Shown: positions 1 through 8,301 of the stretch, one piece after another
Numbering within the stretch: position 1 is the stretch's first letter
How the letters are laid out: each line of letters starts with the position of its first letter
Assembly (NCBI GenBank): GCA_036378435.1
Contig: DASUWK010000023.1
Location: 25,691-89,690, forward strand
Direction of reading: 5' to 3'
Length of the DNA stretch: 64,000 nucleotides
Source: DASUWK01 sp036378435
GTDB lineage: Bacteria > Chloroflexota > Dormibacteria > Dormibacterales > Dormibacteraceae
The notes under the pieces: generated by a model
Seen by the model: only the letters and a program-made list of their open reading frames with translations
What the model was told of the DNA's origin: nothing
Database searches by the model: none
Made by a program: the position numbers and the translations under genes

Positions 1-173
1 AGAATTCCGCCGACGCGCGCCTTCAGGCCCTCGAGGCCGTTGGGCTGGCCCGGGAAAGGGCTGTGTTCGTCGTAGTCCGGCACCGCGATCTGGTCCAGCA
101 GGCTGGTATCGCCGCCATTCAGAACCTCGTCGTAGTACCGCCGGACGGTCGCCTTGTTGGTCTCCGTTGACAT
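1..173 (-). CDS. SnoaL-like polyketide cyclase-fold protein (5' part only)
   Basis: Only the first 57 residues lie in the window; the rest runs off the left edge. The protein starts MSTETNKATVRRYYDEVLN and continues with an acidic DYDEHSP segment. This is the usual opening of SnoaL-like ester cyclase / NTF2-fold proteins (helix with RRYYDEV, then the D-x-x-H of the pocket). The ATG is preceded by a good ribosome site (GGAGG, 7 bases upstream on the minus strand). It is transcribed away from the NB-ARC regulator at 308. SnoaL-like proteins are small alpha+beta barrels with varied substrates, so no specific reaction can be given. Confidence 0.7.
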   Translation of the reverse strand, partial: MSTETNKATVRRYYDEVLNGGDTSLLDQIAVPDYDEHSPFPGQPNGLEGLKARVGGI

Positions 174-307
174 GTTCGCCACCTCCAAAGTGGATTTGAT
201 GCGACCAATCTGCGGCCAGGGGAAGATGAAAGCCAGGACGAGCGCCCACCGACTTGGCCACCGAGTTGGAACTGGCGCAGCACCGGCAGATTAGGATCGC
301 GACCGGC

Positions 308-2581
308 ATGACGGAAGGTGGGCCTCTCGCGGAACAGCTTCGTTCTCTCCGCCTGACGCGCGGCCTGACCCAAGCGGAGCTGGCCGAGATGGCCGGGATC
401 TCCGAGCGGGCCGTGAGCGACATCGAACGCGGGCTGCGCCGTCATGTGTATCGGGACACCACCGAGCGGCTGATTCGGGCGCTCGAGCTGGCGGGGGAGC
501 AGGCCGCCGATTTCGAGGCCGCCGCTCGGGGCCGGATCGAGGGAGCGCCGCCGGACCTCGGGGTGCTGCCCCCGGAAAGGACCAGGCTGATCGGGCGCGC
601 GAGGGAGCTGAGCGACGTGCGTCGCTGGCTGGCGCGCGAGGACACCCGCTTGGTAACGATCACGGGACCAGGCGGCGTCGGCAAGACGCGGCTGGCGGCT
701 GAGGTCTGCCGGCGGTCCGCGGACGATTTCCCCGACGGCGTGGTGTTCGTCGCGCTCGGCGAGTTGCCCGCGCCCGAGCTGGCGATGCCAACCATCGCAG
801 GCGCCCTCAGAGTGCTGACGCGCGGAGACCCGGTCCAGGCGCTCGCGAGCACTCTTGCGTCTCGCCGACTGCTGCTCGTCCTCGACACCTTTGAACACCT
901 GCTGCCGGCGGCGGCCGACTTGGGAACGATCGTGCGTGCGGCGACTACAGCAAGAGTCCTCGTCACGAGCCGCGTGCCCCTGAATCTCACTGCCGAACGG
1001 CTGCTGAACATCCCGCCCCTGGCCGAAGCGGAAGCGGTCGAGCTCTTCGAGGCCCTTTTGGAATCGACACGTCAGGAGTCGTCGCCCCGAGGCTCCGGCC
1101 GCGACGTCGTGGCTGAGATCTGCCGCCGCGTGGACGGCCTGCCGCTGGCCGTGGAGCTGGCGGCTGCCAGGACTCGAACCCTCGGAGCGGAGGAGATCCG
1201 CGACCATCTGGACCGGCGCCTGCTCCTGCTGAGTGGCGGGCCGGCCGACCTCCCGCAGCGACAGCGGTCGATGGCGGCCACGATCGCCTGGAGCTACGAC
1301 CTGCTCGATTCCGACGCAAGGCGGCTCCTGGAAAAGCTGTCCATATTCGCCGGCGGTTGGGCGGCGCCCGACGCGACCGCGATCTGCGCGGACGCTGACA
1401 TCGCGCTCGACCTCGCGCGGCTCGTCGATTCCTCCTTGGTCGTGGCGGAGCCGGGTTTCGAGACCCGCCGTTACCGCATGCTCGACACGGTTCGCGAATA
1501 CGCAGCTGACCGGCTCCACACACGTGTCGGATCGGAAGGCGTGGCGGCCCTCCGCAAGGCACATGCCCGCCACTTCGCGGAGCTGGCGCTCGGTGCCGAA
1601 TCTGAGCTGCGCGGGGCTATGCAGCAGGAGCAGGTCGAGCTCCTGCTGACGAACATTGACAACCTTCGCGTCGCGCTCGACCACCTCACGGCGACTGGCG
1701 AGGTCGACCTCGCACTACGCGTCGGCGCCGCGCTCTGGATGTTCTGGCGGATCGCGGGTACGTTCTCCGAAGGGCGTGCGTGGCTGACGAAACTGCTGAC
1801 TCTGGACGCGGGTGGCGCCGAGGCGGCGCGGGCCGGCTCGTTGTGGGGCGCAGGCTGGCTGGCCTTCCACCAGGGCGCCTATGACGAGACCGCGCGCTGC
1901 GGGGCCGAGCTCGCGCTCTGGTCACGCGCGGCGGGCGATGACGCCGGTTTGCGCAACGGCCTCACGCTGCAGGCGCTCGAGCGGCTCGCCGCGGGCGACC
2001 TCCAAGCCGCGGCGGACCTGTTCGAACAGGGACTCGAGCTCGTCCGCCGCCTGGACCATCCGTGGCTGCTGGCCACGTCTTGCCTGAATCGCGCGGTTGC
2101 GGCCCTCCACCTCGGCGAGCTGGACCTCGCCGAGGGTCTCCTGGCGGAGGCGAGAGACATCTACCAACGGCTGGGCGACGCGCGCTTTGCGGCTCGCGTG
2201 GATCTGCAGCTCGCGTTCGTGGCGCTGTCGCGACGCGACGCAGCCCAGGCCGCGGATCTGGTGTCTGCGGCGCTCGCCGCCGTTTGGGAGTTGAGGGACA
2301 GTTGGGGCGCGACCGAGCAGCTAGACGGTGCCGCCGCCACGCTCGCGGCACGAGGCGACCTGGAAGCCGCAGCGCTCATCGCCGGAGCTGCGGAGGCCGC
2401 CTGGGAGACGCTGGCCGCTATCCCACATCCGGCCGATCGGACCTGCGCCGATCGCTGGCTGCTGCCAGCGCTGCGCGATGCGGGTGATCCCGGCGCGGCC
2501 GCACGTTCCGAAGGCCGCCTGCTGCCGCTCGAGGATGCCGTCGATGCAGCGCTCGGCTCGCTGCGCTCCGACGGGGGATGA
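308..2581 (+). CDS. XRE-family HTH / NB-ARC ATPase / TPR transcriptional regulator
   Basis: A 757-residue regulator. Residues 7-42 form an XRE helix-turn-helix (LRLTRGLTQAELAEMAG, then ISERAVSDIERG). Residues 120-127 are a Walker A motif (GPGGVGKT) opening an NB-ARC ATPase region with LLLVLDTFEH as Walker B and GLPLAVELAAA as the GLPL motif. The C-terminal third is Ala/Leu-rich helical repeat of TPR type. This is the architecture of STAND regulators, in which ligand binding drives ATP-dependent oligomerisation before DNA binding; the ligand is unknown. A TTG at 254 would add 18 residues, but it has no ribosome site. The ATG at 308 has AGGA upstream and starts just before the HTH, so it is preferred. 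Confidence 0.85.
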   Translation: MTEGGPLAEQLRSLRLTRGLTQAELAEMAGISERAVSDIERGLRRHVYRDTTERLIRALELAGEQAADFEAAARGRIEGAPPDLGVLPPERTRLIGRARELSDVRRWLAREDTRLVTITGPGGVGKTRLAAEVCRRSADDFPDGVVFVALGELPAPELAMPTIAGALRVLTRGDPVQALASTLASRRLLLVLDTFEHLLPAAADLGTIVRAATTARVLVTSRVPLNLTAERLLNIPPLAEAEAVELFEALLESTRQESSPRGSGRDVVAEICRRVDGLPLAVELAAARTRTLGAEEIRDHLDRRLLLLSGGPADLPQRQRSMAATIAWSYDLLDSDARRLLEKLSIFAGGWAAPDATAICADADIALDLARLVDSSLVVAEPGFETRRYRMLDTVREYAADRLHTRVGSEGVAALRKAHARHFAELALGAESELRGAMQQEQVELLLTNIDNLRVALDHLTATGEVDLALRVGAALWMFWRIAGTFSEGRAWLTKLLTLDAGGAEAARAGSLWGAGWLAFHQGAYDETARCGAELALWSRAAGDDAGLRNGLTLQALERLAAGDLQAAADLFEQGLELVRRLDHPWLLATSCLNRAVAALHLGELDLAEGLLAEARDIYQRLGDARFAARVDLQLAFVALSRRDAAQAADLVSAALAAVWELRDSWGATEQLDGAAATLAARGDLEAAALIAGAAEAAWETLAAIPHPADRTCADRWLLPALRDAGDPGAAARSEGRLLPLEDAVDAALGSLRSDGG

Positions 2582-2642
2582 GGGTGGGGCGGAACTGGGC
2601 CGCAGCGTTCATTTGGTGGGCCGCGGCCGGCGCCGGCGCCGG

Positions 2643-2669
2643 CCTGGTCGAAATACCGGCCGGACCAGG
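2643..2669. repeat. GC-rich intergenic hairpin, dispersed repeat copy A
   Basis: Between the regulator and the tRNA. CCTGGTC (2643-2649) and GACCAGG (2663-2669) form a perfect 7-bp inverted repeat around a 13-base spacer containing GAAATACCGGCCG. It lies in a stretch of CCGG/GGCC runs. A similar unit (CTGGTCGAA, then CGGCCCGGAACCAGG) lies near 63165-63193, suggesting a small REP-like family. Confidence 0.45.
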
Positions 2670-2718
2670 TGCGCGCCGGCGGCGGCCTGGTTGATGGGGC
2701 GGGAGATTGGCGAACGGG

Positions 2719-2794
2719 TGGTGCGCCTGAGAGGAATCGAACCTCTGGCCTCGTGCTCCGCAGGCACGCGCTCTATCCGCTGAGCTACAGGCGC
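2719..2794 (-). tRNA. tRNA-Arg, anticodon GCG
   Basis: All four arms fold on the minus strand. The acceptor stem is GCGCCTG/CAGGCGC (7 bp), and the D stem GCTC/GAGC has loop AGCGGATA. The anticodon stem is CGTGC/GCACG with loop CTGCGGA, and the T stem AGAGG/CCTCT has loop TTCGATT. A 3' A-CCA is encoded (2719-2722). The anticodon occupies 2759-2761 and reads GCG, decoding the Arg codon CGC. Bacteria normally read CGU/CGC with an ACG anticodon edited to inosine, so G34 is unusual. The gene follows the GNAT gene on the same strand and may share its transcript. Confidence 0.92.
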
Positions 2795-2846
2795 TAAGCA
2801 GCGGCCCGAACGAACGGGCAGACCCCAAAGTCTACCCTCGGCCCGT

Positions 2847-3461
2847 TCAGCCGCCTCCCTTCCCCGCGTCCCGCCACATGCGGTAGATCGGCGGGCAGCC
2901 CAACGGCGGATGGAGCTCTTCCACCACCTCGAACCCGTGGCGTTGGTAGAGCGTCAGGTTGCGCGGGTTGGACGACTCGAGGTAGGCCGGCAGGCCGGCC
3001 TCGTCCACCCCCGTCAGCACCTCGCGGAGCAGCTCGCCGCCCAGCCCCTGTCCCTGCCGCGCCGGCACGGTGCCCAGGTAGCCGAGATACCAGTGCGGCG
3101 GCTCCTTGGGGTGGGCGCCCTCGACGGCGCCGAGCGTGATCAGCGAGTGGATCGCGCGCAGGCGAAGGGCGCCGACGAAGGGCACGAGGCTGCCCAGGAT
3201 GTCGCCGATCGGGGTCTCCCATTTGCCTGGCGGAGCCCACATCGCCGCGGCGGCGTCGTCGCCGGCGAGATAGCTATGGCCTTTGGCGGCGTAAGACGCC
3301 GCGAGGCCGTTGAACATGGCCAGGAAACGCTTCTCGCGAGACCGCGCGCGCGGCGGGATCAGCCAGGAGAAGACCGGATCGTCGAAGAACGCGGCGGCCA
3401 GCGTTCTCGCCAGCGTCGGGACGTCCGCGGGAGTTGCCTTTCGTACCGCCGTCTGCATCAC
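2847..3461 (-). CDS. GNAT family N-acetyltransferase
   Basis: 204 residues. The N-terminus has the GNAT opening (VRKATPADVPTLARTLAAAF, FDDPVFSWL). The acetyl-CoA-binding motif A is clear: LGYLGTVPARQGQGLGGELL, the R/Q-x-x-G-x-G/A signature. The C-terminal motif B is LESSNPRNLTLYQRHGFEVV. These features show an acyl-CoA-dependent acetyltransferase; the acceptor is unknown. The gene begins 7 bases after livM stops and is probably the last protein gene of the liv transcript, but no functional link to amino-acid uptake can be shown. Confidence 0.88.
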   Translation of the reverse strand: MMQTAVRKATPADVPTLARTLAAAFFDDPVFSWLIPPRARSREKRFLAMFNGLAASYAAKGHSYLAGDDAAAAMWAPPGKWETPIGDILGSLVPFVGALRLRAIHSLITLGAVEGAHPKEPPHWYLGYLGTVPARQGQGLGGELLREVLTGVDEAGLPAYLESSNPRNLTLYQRHGFEVVEELHPPLGCPPIYRMWRDAGKGGG

Positions 3462-3468
3462 GCTGCGC

Positions 3469-4497
3469 CTAAGTCTGGACCGCGGCCCCCTCGGGAGTCG
3501 CGTCCGCGTCCGACTCGAAGAACCGGACGCGGAGCTCGTAGTAGCCGCGGCGCAAGAGCCCGGCGACGCCCTGGCGCGCCAGGAACATCACGATCAGCAG
3601 GATCACGCCCTGCGTGACGGTGGGCGCCGCATTGGCGAGCTGCTTGTTGATCGGCAGCAGGAACTGCTGCGACAGCACCGGCAAATACCAGGCGAAGAGC
3701 CCGCCGAAGATCGCGCCCTCGAGCGTCGAGATGCCGCCGATGATCGCGCCGATCAGGATCTGGATCGAGAGCTGGAACGGGTACGCGTCGGCGCTTACGA
3801 ACGACGTGAGCAACCCGTAGAGAGCGCCCGCGACTCCGGCATACGCCGCGCTGACCGCGAAGGCCAGCGTCTTGTAGGAAGGTAGGTCGACGCCGAAGGC
3901 ACGGGCCGCGAGCTCGCCGTCGCGGATCGCCCGCAGCGCTCGCCCGGTGCGGCCGCGCAGCAGGTTCCAGGCGACTAAGAACAGGATCGCGGCCACGACC
4001 AGGGTGACGAAGTAGAAGAACTGCTCGTCGCCGATCCCGTCGATAGGCGAGGTGACGGGCGGCAGGATGATGCCCCGGACGCCACCCAGCTGGCCCGGCT
4101 TCTTGAGGACGGTGGGAGCGGCGACCCCGAGGGCGAAGGTGGCGAGGGCGAGGTAGATGCCCTCCAGCCGCAGCGCCGGAATACCGATGAGGAAGCCGAA
4201 GAAGCCGGCGATCACGCCGGCGAGCGGGATGGTCAGAGGCCAGGGCAGGTTGTAGTAGTGCACTCCGATGGCCGCGACGAAGGCGCCGACAGCGATGAAG
4301 GCGCCGTGGCCGAGGGACACCTGGCCGCTGTACCCGGTCAGGATGTTGAGCCCCATGATCGCGACCGCGAACGTCAGCGCGTAGGAGAGATTCAGCGCCT
4401 GGTACCCGTTGTCCGGGGTGCTGACCACGAACGGAAGGCCGATCGCGACGATCGCCACGACGGCAAGCAGGACGATGTTGCGCAGCCTGGGGTTCAC
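3469..4497 (-). CDS. livM: Branched-chain amino-acid ABC transporter permease LivM
   Basis: 342 residues with about nine hydrophobic segments. It carries the LivM-type signature NILTGYSGQVSLGHGAFIAVGAF near residue 50 and the cytoplasmic coupling region LLRGRTGRALRAIRDGELAARAFGVD. LivM and LivH together form the membrane channel of the HAAT-type importer. Its GTG start overlaps the livH stop (4494-4497), so the two are translationally coupled. The C-terminal 25 residues are charged and cytoplasmic. Substrates in this family include Leu/Ile/Val and also amides or aromatic acids, so the exact ligand is uncertain. Confidence 0.92.
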   Translation of the reverse strand: MNPRLRNIVLLAVVAIVAIGLPFVVSTPDNGYQALNLSYALTFAVAIMGLNILTGYSGQVSLGHGAFIAVGAFVAAIGVHYYNLPWPLTIPLAGVIAGFFGFLIGIPALRLEGIYLALATFALGVAAPTVLKKPGQLGGVRGIILPPVTSPIDGIGDEQFFYFVTLVVAAILFLVAWNLLRGRTGRALRAIRDGELAARAFGVDLPSYKTLAFAVSAAYAGVAGALYGLLTSFVSADAYPFQLSIQILIGAIIGGISTLEGAIFGGLFAWYLPVLSQQFLLPINKQLANAAPTVTQGVILLIVMFLARQGVAGLLRRGYYELRVRFFESDADATPEGAAVQT

Positions 4498-5375
4498 ACG
4501 CGCACCACGTGGCGATGGCCGAAGAGCCCGGACGGCTTCACCACGAGCAGCACGACGATGAGGCCCAGGCTCAGGGGCAGACGCAGGTCCGCCAGCGGCT
4601 GGATGTAGGCCCCCACCAGCGCCAGCGCAACGCCCAAGATCAGTCCGCCCACAACGGCGCCGACCGGGCTGTCGATGCCACCCAGGACCGCTGCGGCGAA
4701 GGCGTAGATGATGACGCTCTGCATCATGTTCGGCTGCAGCACGATCTGCGGCGCGACCAGCATTCCCGACACCGCTCCGACCGCGGCGGCCAACCCCCAG
4801 CCGAGCGCCAGCATCCAGCCCACCCGAATCCCGATGAGACGGGCCGAGTCCGGGTAGAGAGCCGCGGCCCTCATGGCGAGTCCGATCGGAGTGCGGTTGA
4901 AGAACAGGTAGACGAGCGCCAGGATGCCGAGCGTCACACCGATGATCCCGAGGTTCGAGATCGAGATGTACACGCCGCCGATCACCAGGGGGTGAGCGGG
5001 AAACGGGCTGGGGAACGACTGCGGCTCGTAGCCCCAGATGAAACCGGCGGCGCCGTTGGTGACGGTGAACAGCGCCAGCGTCACGATGACGATGTTCAGC
5101 TGTGGACCACGCTCGAAGGGCCGGACGATGACGCGCTCGATGCCGACCGCTCCGACGAAGGCGATGACGAGCGTGATCGCGAACCCGACTGCGTAGGGAA
5201 GCCCGAGCCCGGCGATGAGCACCCAGGCGATGAAGGTCGCGAACATCGCGAACTCGCCCTGGGCGAAGTTGATCAGGCCCATGGCGGTGTAGATGATCAC
5301 CAGGGCCAGCGCCAGGCTGGCGTAGATCCCGCCGTTGGCGAGCCCAGACACGATCTGCTGGATCAGCTCCTGCAA
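4494..5375 (-). CDS. livH: Branched-chain amino-acid ABC transporter permease LivH
   Basis: 293 residues, nearly all membrane-spanning, with the LivH N-terminal motif IVSGLANGGIYASLALALV and GLINFAQGEFAMFATF. The coupling motif near the middle is NRTPIGLAMRAAALYPDSARLIGI. It starts at a TTG preceded by GAGGTG at 5 bases, just after the livF stop. LivH pairs with LivM in the inner part of the transporter and is energised by LivG and LivF. Start choice is fairly secure, since the reading frame offers no better codon with a ribosome site. Confidence 0.92.
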   Translation of the reverse strand: MQELIQQIVSGLANGGIYASLALALVIIYTAMGLINFAQGEFAMFATFIAWVLIAGLGLPYAVGFAITLVIAFVGAVGIERVIVRPFERGPQLNIVIVTLALFTVTNGAAGFIWGYEPQSFPSPFPAHPLVIGGVYISISNLGIIGVTLGILALVYLFFNRTPIGLAMRAAALYPDSARLIGIRVGWMLALGWGLAAAVGAVSGMLVAPQIVLQPNMMQSVIIYAFAAAVLGGIDSPVGAVVGGLILGVALALVGAYIQPLADLRLPLSLGLIVVLLVVKPSGLFGHRHVVRV

Positions 5376-5384
5376 AGCGTCACC

Positions 5385-6092
5385 TCAGTAGCCAAGGTAG
5401 GAACGACGGACTGACTCGTCCTGCTGCAGCTTGGCGCTCGGCCCGTCGATGGCGATGCGCCCGGTCTCCAGCACGTAGGCGTGGTCGGCGACCTCAAGGG
5501 CGAGGGTCGCGTTCTGCTCGACGATCAGGAACGACGTCTTCTGCTCGCGGTTGATCGTGCGCACGATGTCGAAGATGCGGCCGACGACCTGCGGGGCCAG
5601 GCCTAGCGAGGGCTCGTCCAGCAGCAGCAGCCGAGGCTGGGACATCAGCGCGCGGGCGACGGCCAGCATCTGCTGCTCGCCTCCGGAGAGCGTGCCCGCC
5701 TCCTGGGCGCGGCGCTCCGCGAGGACCGGAAAGTAGTTGAAAGCCCTCTCCAGGTTCGCCCTCAGCTCCCGGCGGCCACGGCTGTAAGCGCCGAGCTCGA
5801 GGTTCTCCTGGACGGTGAAGCGGCCCATCGTGCCCCGGCCTTCGGGCACGTGCGCGATGCCCAAGCCGGCCACCTGCTCGGTCGAGCGGCGGGTGAGGTC
5901 GGTGTTCTCGAAGCGGATGCCGCCCCAACGGCGGACGGTGCCGCAGATCGCCCGCAGGGTCGTGGTCTTGCCCGCGCCGTTGGCTCCGAGCAGCGCCACC
6001 ACCTGGCCGCTCTCGACGGCCAGGGAGATGCCGTGGAGTGCCTTGACCGAGCCGTACGAGGCTTGCACGTTGTCGAGCTCGAGCAGTGCCAT
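5385..6092 (-). CDS. livF: Branched-chain amino-acid ABC transporter ATPase LivF
   Basis: 235 residues, the usual LivF length. Walker A is GANGAGKTT, the signature is LSGGEQQM, Walker B is LLLLDEPSLGLAP, and the H-loop region is FLIVEQNA. The VEQN form of the switch region and the LGLAP after Walker B are typical of LivF. It couples ATP hydrolysis to transport with LivG. It lies between livG and livH in the order livG-livF-livH-livM on the minus strand, with gaps of about 8 bases, consistent with one transcript. Confidence 0.94.
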   Translation of the reverse strand: MALLELDNVQASYGSVKALHGISLAVESGQVVALLGANGAGKTTTLRAICGTVRRWGGIRFENTDLTRRSTEQVAGLGIAHVPEGRGTMGRFTVQENLELGAYSRGRRELRANLERAFNYFPVLAERRAQEAGTLSGGEQQMLAVARALMSQPRLLLLDEPSLGLAPQVVGRIFDIVRTINREQKTSFLIVEQNATLALEVADHAYVLETGRIAIDGPSAKLQQDESVRRSYLGY

Positions 6093-6100
6093 CGGGCTCT

Positions 6101-6898
6101 CTACGCCGACTTGCTGCCCGCACCGAGATAGGCGCGGATCACTTCGGCGTCGTTCTGCACCTCGCGCGGCGTGCCCTCGGCGATCTTCCGACCGAAGTCG
6201 AGCACCACCACTCGCTGCGAGATGCCCATCACCAGGCCCATGTGGTGTTCGACCACCAGCGTCGTCAGGCCGAGATCGTTGTGGATTTTCCCGATCAGCT
6301 CGGAGAGCCTGCTCAGCTCTTCGTGGTTGAGCCCGCCCGCGGGCTCGTCGAGCAGCAGCAGCTTGGGCTTCGAGACGATGGCGCGAGCCAGCTCGACGGC
6401 TTTGAGCATTCCGAACGGAAGGCCGCGGACCGGCCGGCCCGCGACCGCGCCCAACCCGACCAAGTCGAGCGCCTCGCGTGCGCGCGCGACAGCCTCTGCC
6501 TCGAGGTCTCGGATGGCCGGCAGCCGCAGCACGGACTGCAGCGAGTAGAGAGGCACCCCCCGCATCCGGAAGTGATAGCCGACCAGGACGTTGTCGATCA
6601 CGCTCATGTTCCCGAAGAGGCTCACGTTTTGGAAGGTGCGCGTCACGCCACGCCGCGCCACCTCGTGAGCCCGCAGGCCGAGCAGGCTCTCGCCCTCCAG
6701 GAGGACGTCACCGCCCTGCGGCGTGTACACGCGCGTGATGCAGTTGAAGAGAGTGGTCTTGCCGGCGCCATTGGGACCGATCAGGCCGACGACAGCGCCG
6801 GGTGCGACGTCAAAGGAGACGTCGTCGAGCGCGACGACGCCGCCGAACCGCCGGGTCACGTCGCGAATCGAAAGGAGCGGGCCTTCGATGGCGGGCAC
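6101..6898 (-). CDS. livG: Branched-chain amino-acid ABC transporter ATPase LivG
   Basis: 265 residues. Walker A is GPNGAGKTT. A LivG-type insertion contains LRAHEVARRGVTRTFQNVSL. In place of the canonical LSGGQ signature it reads LPFGMLKAVELARAI, as LivG proteins often do. Walker B is LLLLDEPAGGLNHEE and the switch region is LVVEHHMGLVM. First gene of the minus-strand liv operon. The GTG start has no clear ribosome site; the 125 bases to the divergent binding-protein gene must hold both promoters. Confidence 0.92.
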   Translation of the reverse strand: MPAIEGPLLSIRDVTRRFGGVVALDDVSFDVAPGAVVGLIGPNGAGKTTLFNCITRVYTPQGGDVLLEGESLLGLRAHEVARRGVTRTFQNVSLFGNMSVIDNVLVGYHFRMRGVPLYSLQSVLRLPAIRDLEAEAVARAREALDLVGLGAVAGRPVRGLPFGMLKAVELARAIVSKPKLLLLDEPAGGLNHEELSRLSELIGKIHNDLGLTTLVVEHHMGLVMGISQRVVVLDFGRKIAEGTPREVQNDAEVIRAYLGAGSKSA

Positions 6899-6967
6899 AG
6901 TCTAAGCAGGAAACCGCCATCTGAGGCGAGACCGAATGAGACACGTCCGCAAAGTCGTCCCGCGCCT

Positions 6968-6973
6968 TATAGT
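6968..6973 (+). promoter_or_regulatory. Candidate -10 element for the liv binding-protein gene
   Basis: TATAGT lies about 50 bases before the GTG start at 7024, in the divergent intergenic region of the liv system. No convincing -35 hexamer is seen 16-18 bases upstream, so this is a weak prediction. Confidence 0.35.
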
Positions 6974-7023
6974 CGATCCGGCCTCGTAACCAGCTCCTAA
7001 CCAATTTGAAAGAGGTGATCAGA

Positions 7024-8301
7024 GTGCGCAGATCCTGGCTCGGGATGGTTGTCGCCGCCGGCGCCTTACTAGCTCTGGCGGCATGTGGTGCGGGCTCATC
7101 CAACGGAGGCAGCCCGACCGCCAGCGATGTGGGCATCACGAAGGACACGATCACGCTCGGCGCGACCGTGCCCCTCAGCGGACCGGCCGCTGCGTATGGA
7201 ACGATCGCCAAGTCGTCCGAGGCGTACTTCAACTACGTCAACGACCACGGGGGTGTGCACGGTCGGAAGATCAAGTACCTCTACCTCGACGACGCATACA
7301 ACCCGGCCCAGGCGGTGCCGCTGACGAAGCAGCTCGTGGAACAGGATCAGGTCTTCGCAACCTTTGGCGGCCTCGGCACTCAGAACCAGACCTCGGTGCA
7401 GCAGTACCTGAACGCGAAGAAGGTGCCCCAGATCTTCGTGGCGACGGGCGCCACCACCTTTGCCGCCGGCGAGTCAGCCGATGGGACGAAGTACAAGTAC
7501 ACGTTCGGCTGGCAGCCGGTCTACCAGGGCGAGGCTTACCTCTACGCCCAGTACTTGCTGAAGAACCTGCCCAACGCGAAGATCGGCGTGATCTACCAGA
7601 ACGACGACTACGGCCAGGACTACCTGAACGGCCTCAAGAAAGGCCTCGGCAGCCACCAGAGCATGATCGTCGACACCCAGAACAACGACGCCACGGCGAC
7701 CGACCTGAGCTCACAGATCATCCACTTGAAAGGCTCCGGCGCCGACACCTTCATGATCTTCGAGACCCCCACCCCGTCGATCATCTCGCTGATCACCGCC
7801 AACGCGATCGGGTGGCACCCACAGATCTTCCTGAACTCGGTTTCGGCACCCATTCCGTACGTTCAGATCGCCGAGGCGAAGGCCAAGGATCCGGCGTCCG
7901 TCAACGGGCTCCTGTCGGTCAACTACCTGAAGGACCCGATCAGCCCGCAGTTCGCCAGCGACCCCGGCATCACCCTGTACAAGCAGGTGATGGCCCAGTA
8001 CTACCCGGCCGGGAAGGTTTCGGACGCCTTCAACATCTACGGCATGGCGACGGCTTGGAGCATGGTCGACGCGCTGAAGAACGCCGGGGTCAACCCGACC
8101 CGTTCGAGCCTGCTTGACGCGCTGAACAACCTCAACGAGCCGCACAACCCCTTCCTGCTGCCCGGCATAACCATCATGAACACGCCCTCGAACCACTACT
8201 CGATCACGCAGGAAGAGATCACCAAGTACGACGCGGCGGCGGGCGACTACACCCCTGTCAGCGGGATCCTCAACTTCCGCGGCAAGGTCAAGTTCCCCTA
8301 G
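7024..8301 (+). CDS. livJ: Branched-chain amino-acid ABC transporter substrate-binding lipoprotein
   Basis: 425 residues. A signal peptide ends in a lipobox (LALAAC then GAG), so the mature protein is lipid-anchored outside the membrane. The periplasmic-binding-protein type I fold is shown by ITLGATVPLSGPAAAYG, DHGGVHGRKI, LYLDDAYNPAQAV and VIYQNDDYGQDYLNGLK. It captures the ligand and delivers it to LivHM. The GTG at 7024 is chosen because AGAGGTG sits 6 bases upstream; a TTG at 7006 would lack a site. It is divergent from livG. The family binds Leu/Ile/Val, amides or aromatic compounds, so ligand assignment is by context only. Confidence 0.9.
   Translation: MRRSWLGMVVAAGALLALAACGAGSSNGGSPTASDVGITKDTITLGATVPLSGPAAAYGTIAKSSEAYFNYVNDHGGVHGRKIKYLYLDDAYNPAQAVPLTKQLVEQDQVFATFGGLGTQNQTSVQQYLNAKKVPQIFVATGATTFAAGESADGTKYKYTFGWQPVYQGEAYLYAQYLLKNLPNAKIGVIYQNDDYGQDYLNGLKKGLGSHQSMIVDTQNNDATATDLSSQIIHLKGSGADTFMIFETPTPSIISLITANAIGWHPQIFLNSVSAPIPYVQIAEAKAKDPASVNGLLSVNYLKDPISPQFASDPGITLYKQVMAQYYPAGKVSDAFNIYGMATAWSMVDALKNAGVNPTRSSLLDALNNLNEPHNPFLLPGITIMNTPSNHYSITQEEITKYDAAAGDYTPVSGILNFRGKVKFP

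Noticed and set aside
119..1684. Long open frame (521 codons) on the minus strand opposite the NB-ARC regulator
   Set aside because: Composition is an antisense shadow (Arg/Gln/His-rich, no domain); the plus-strand gene has HTH and Walker motifs.
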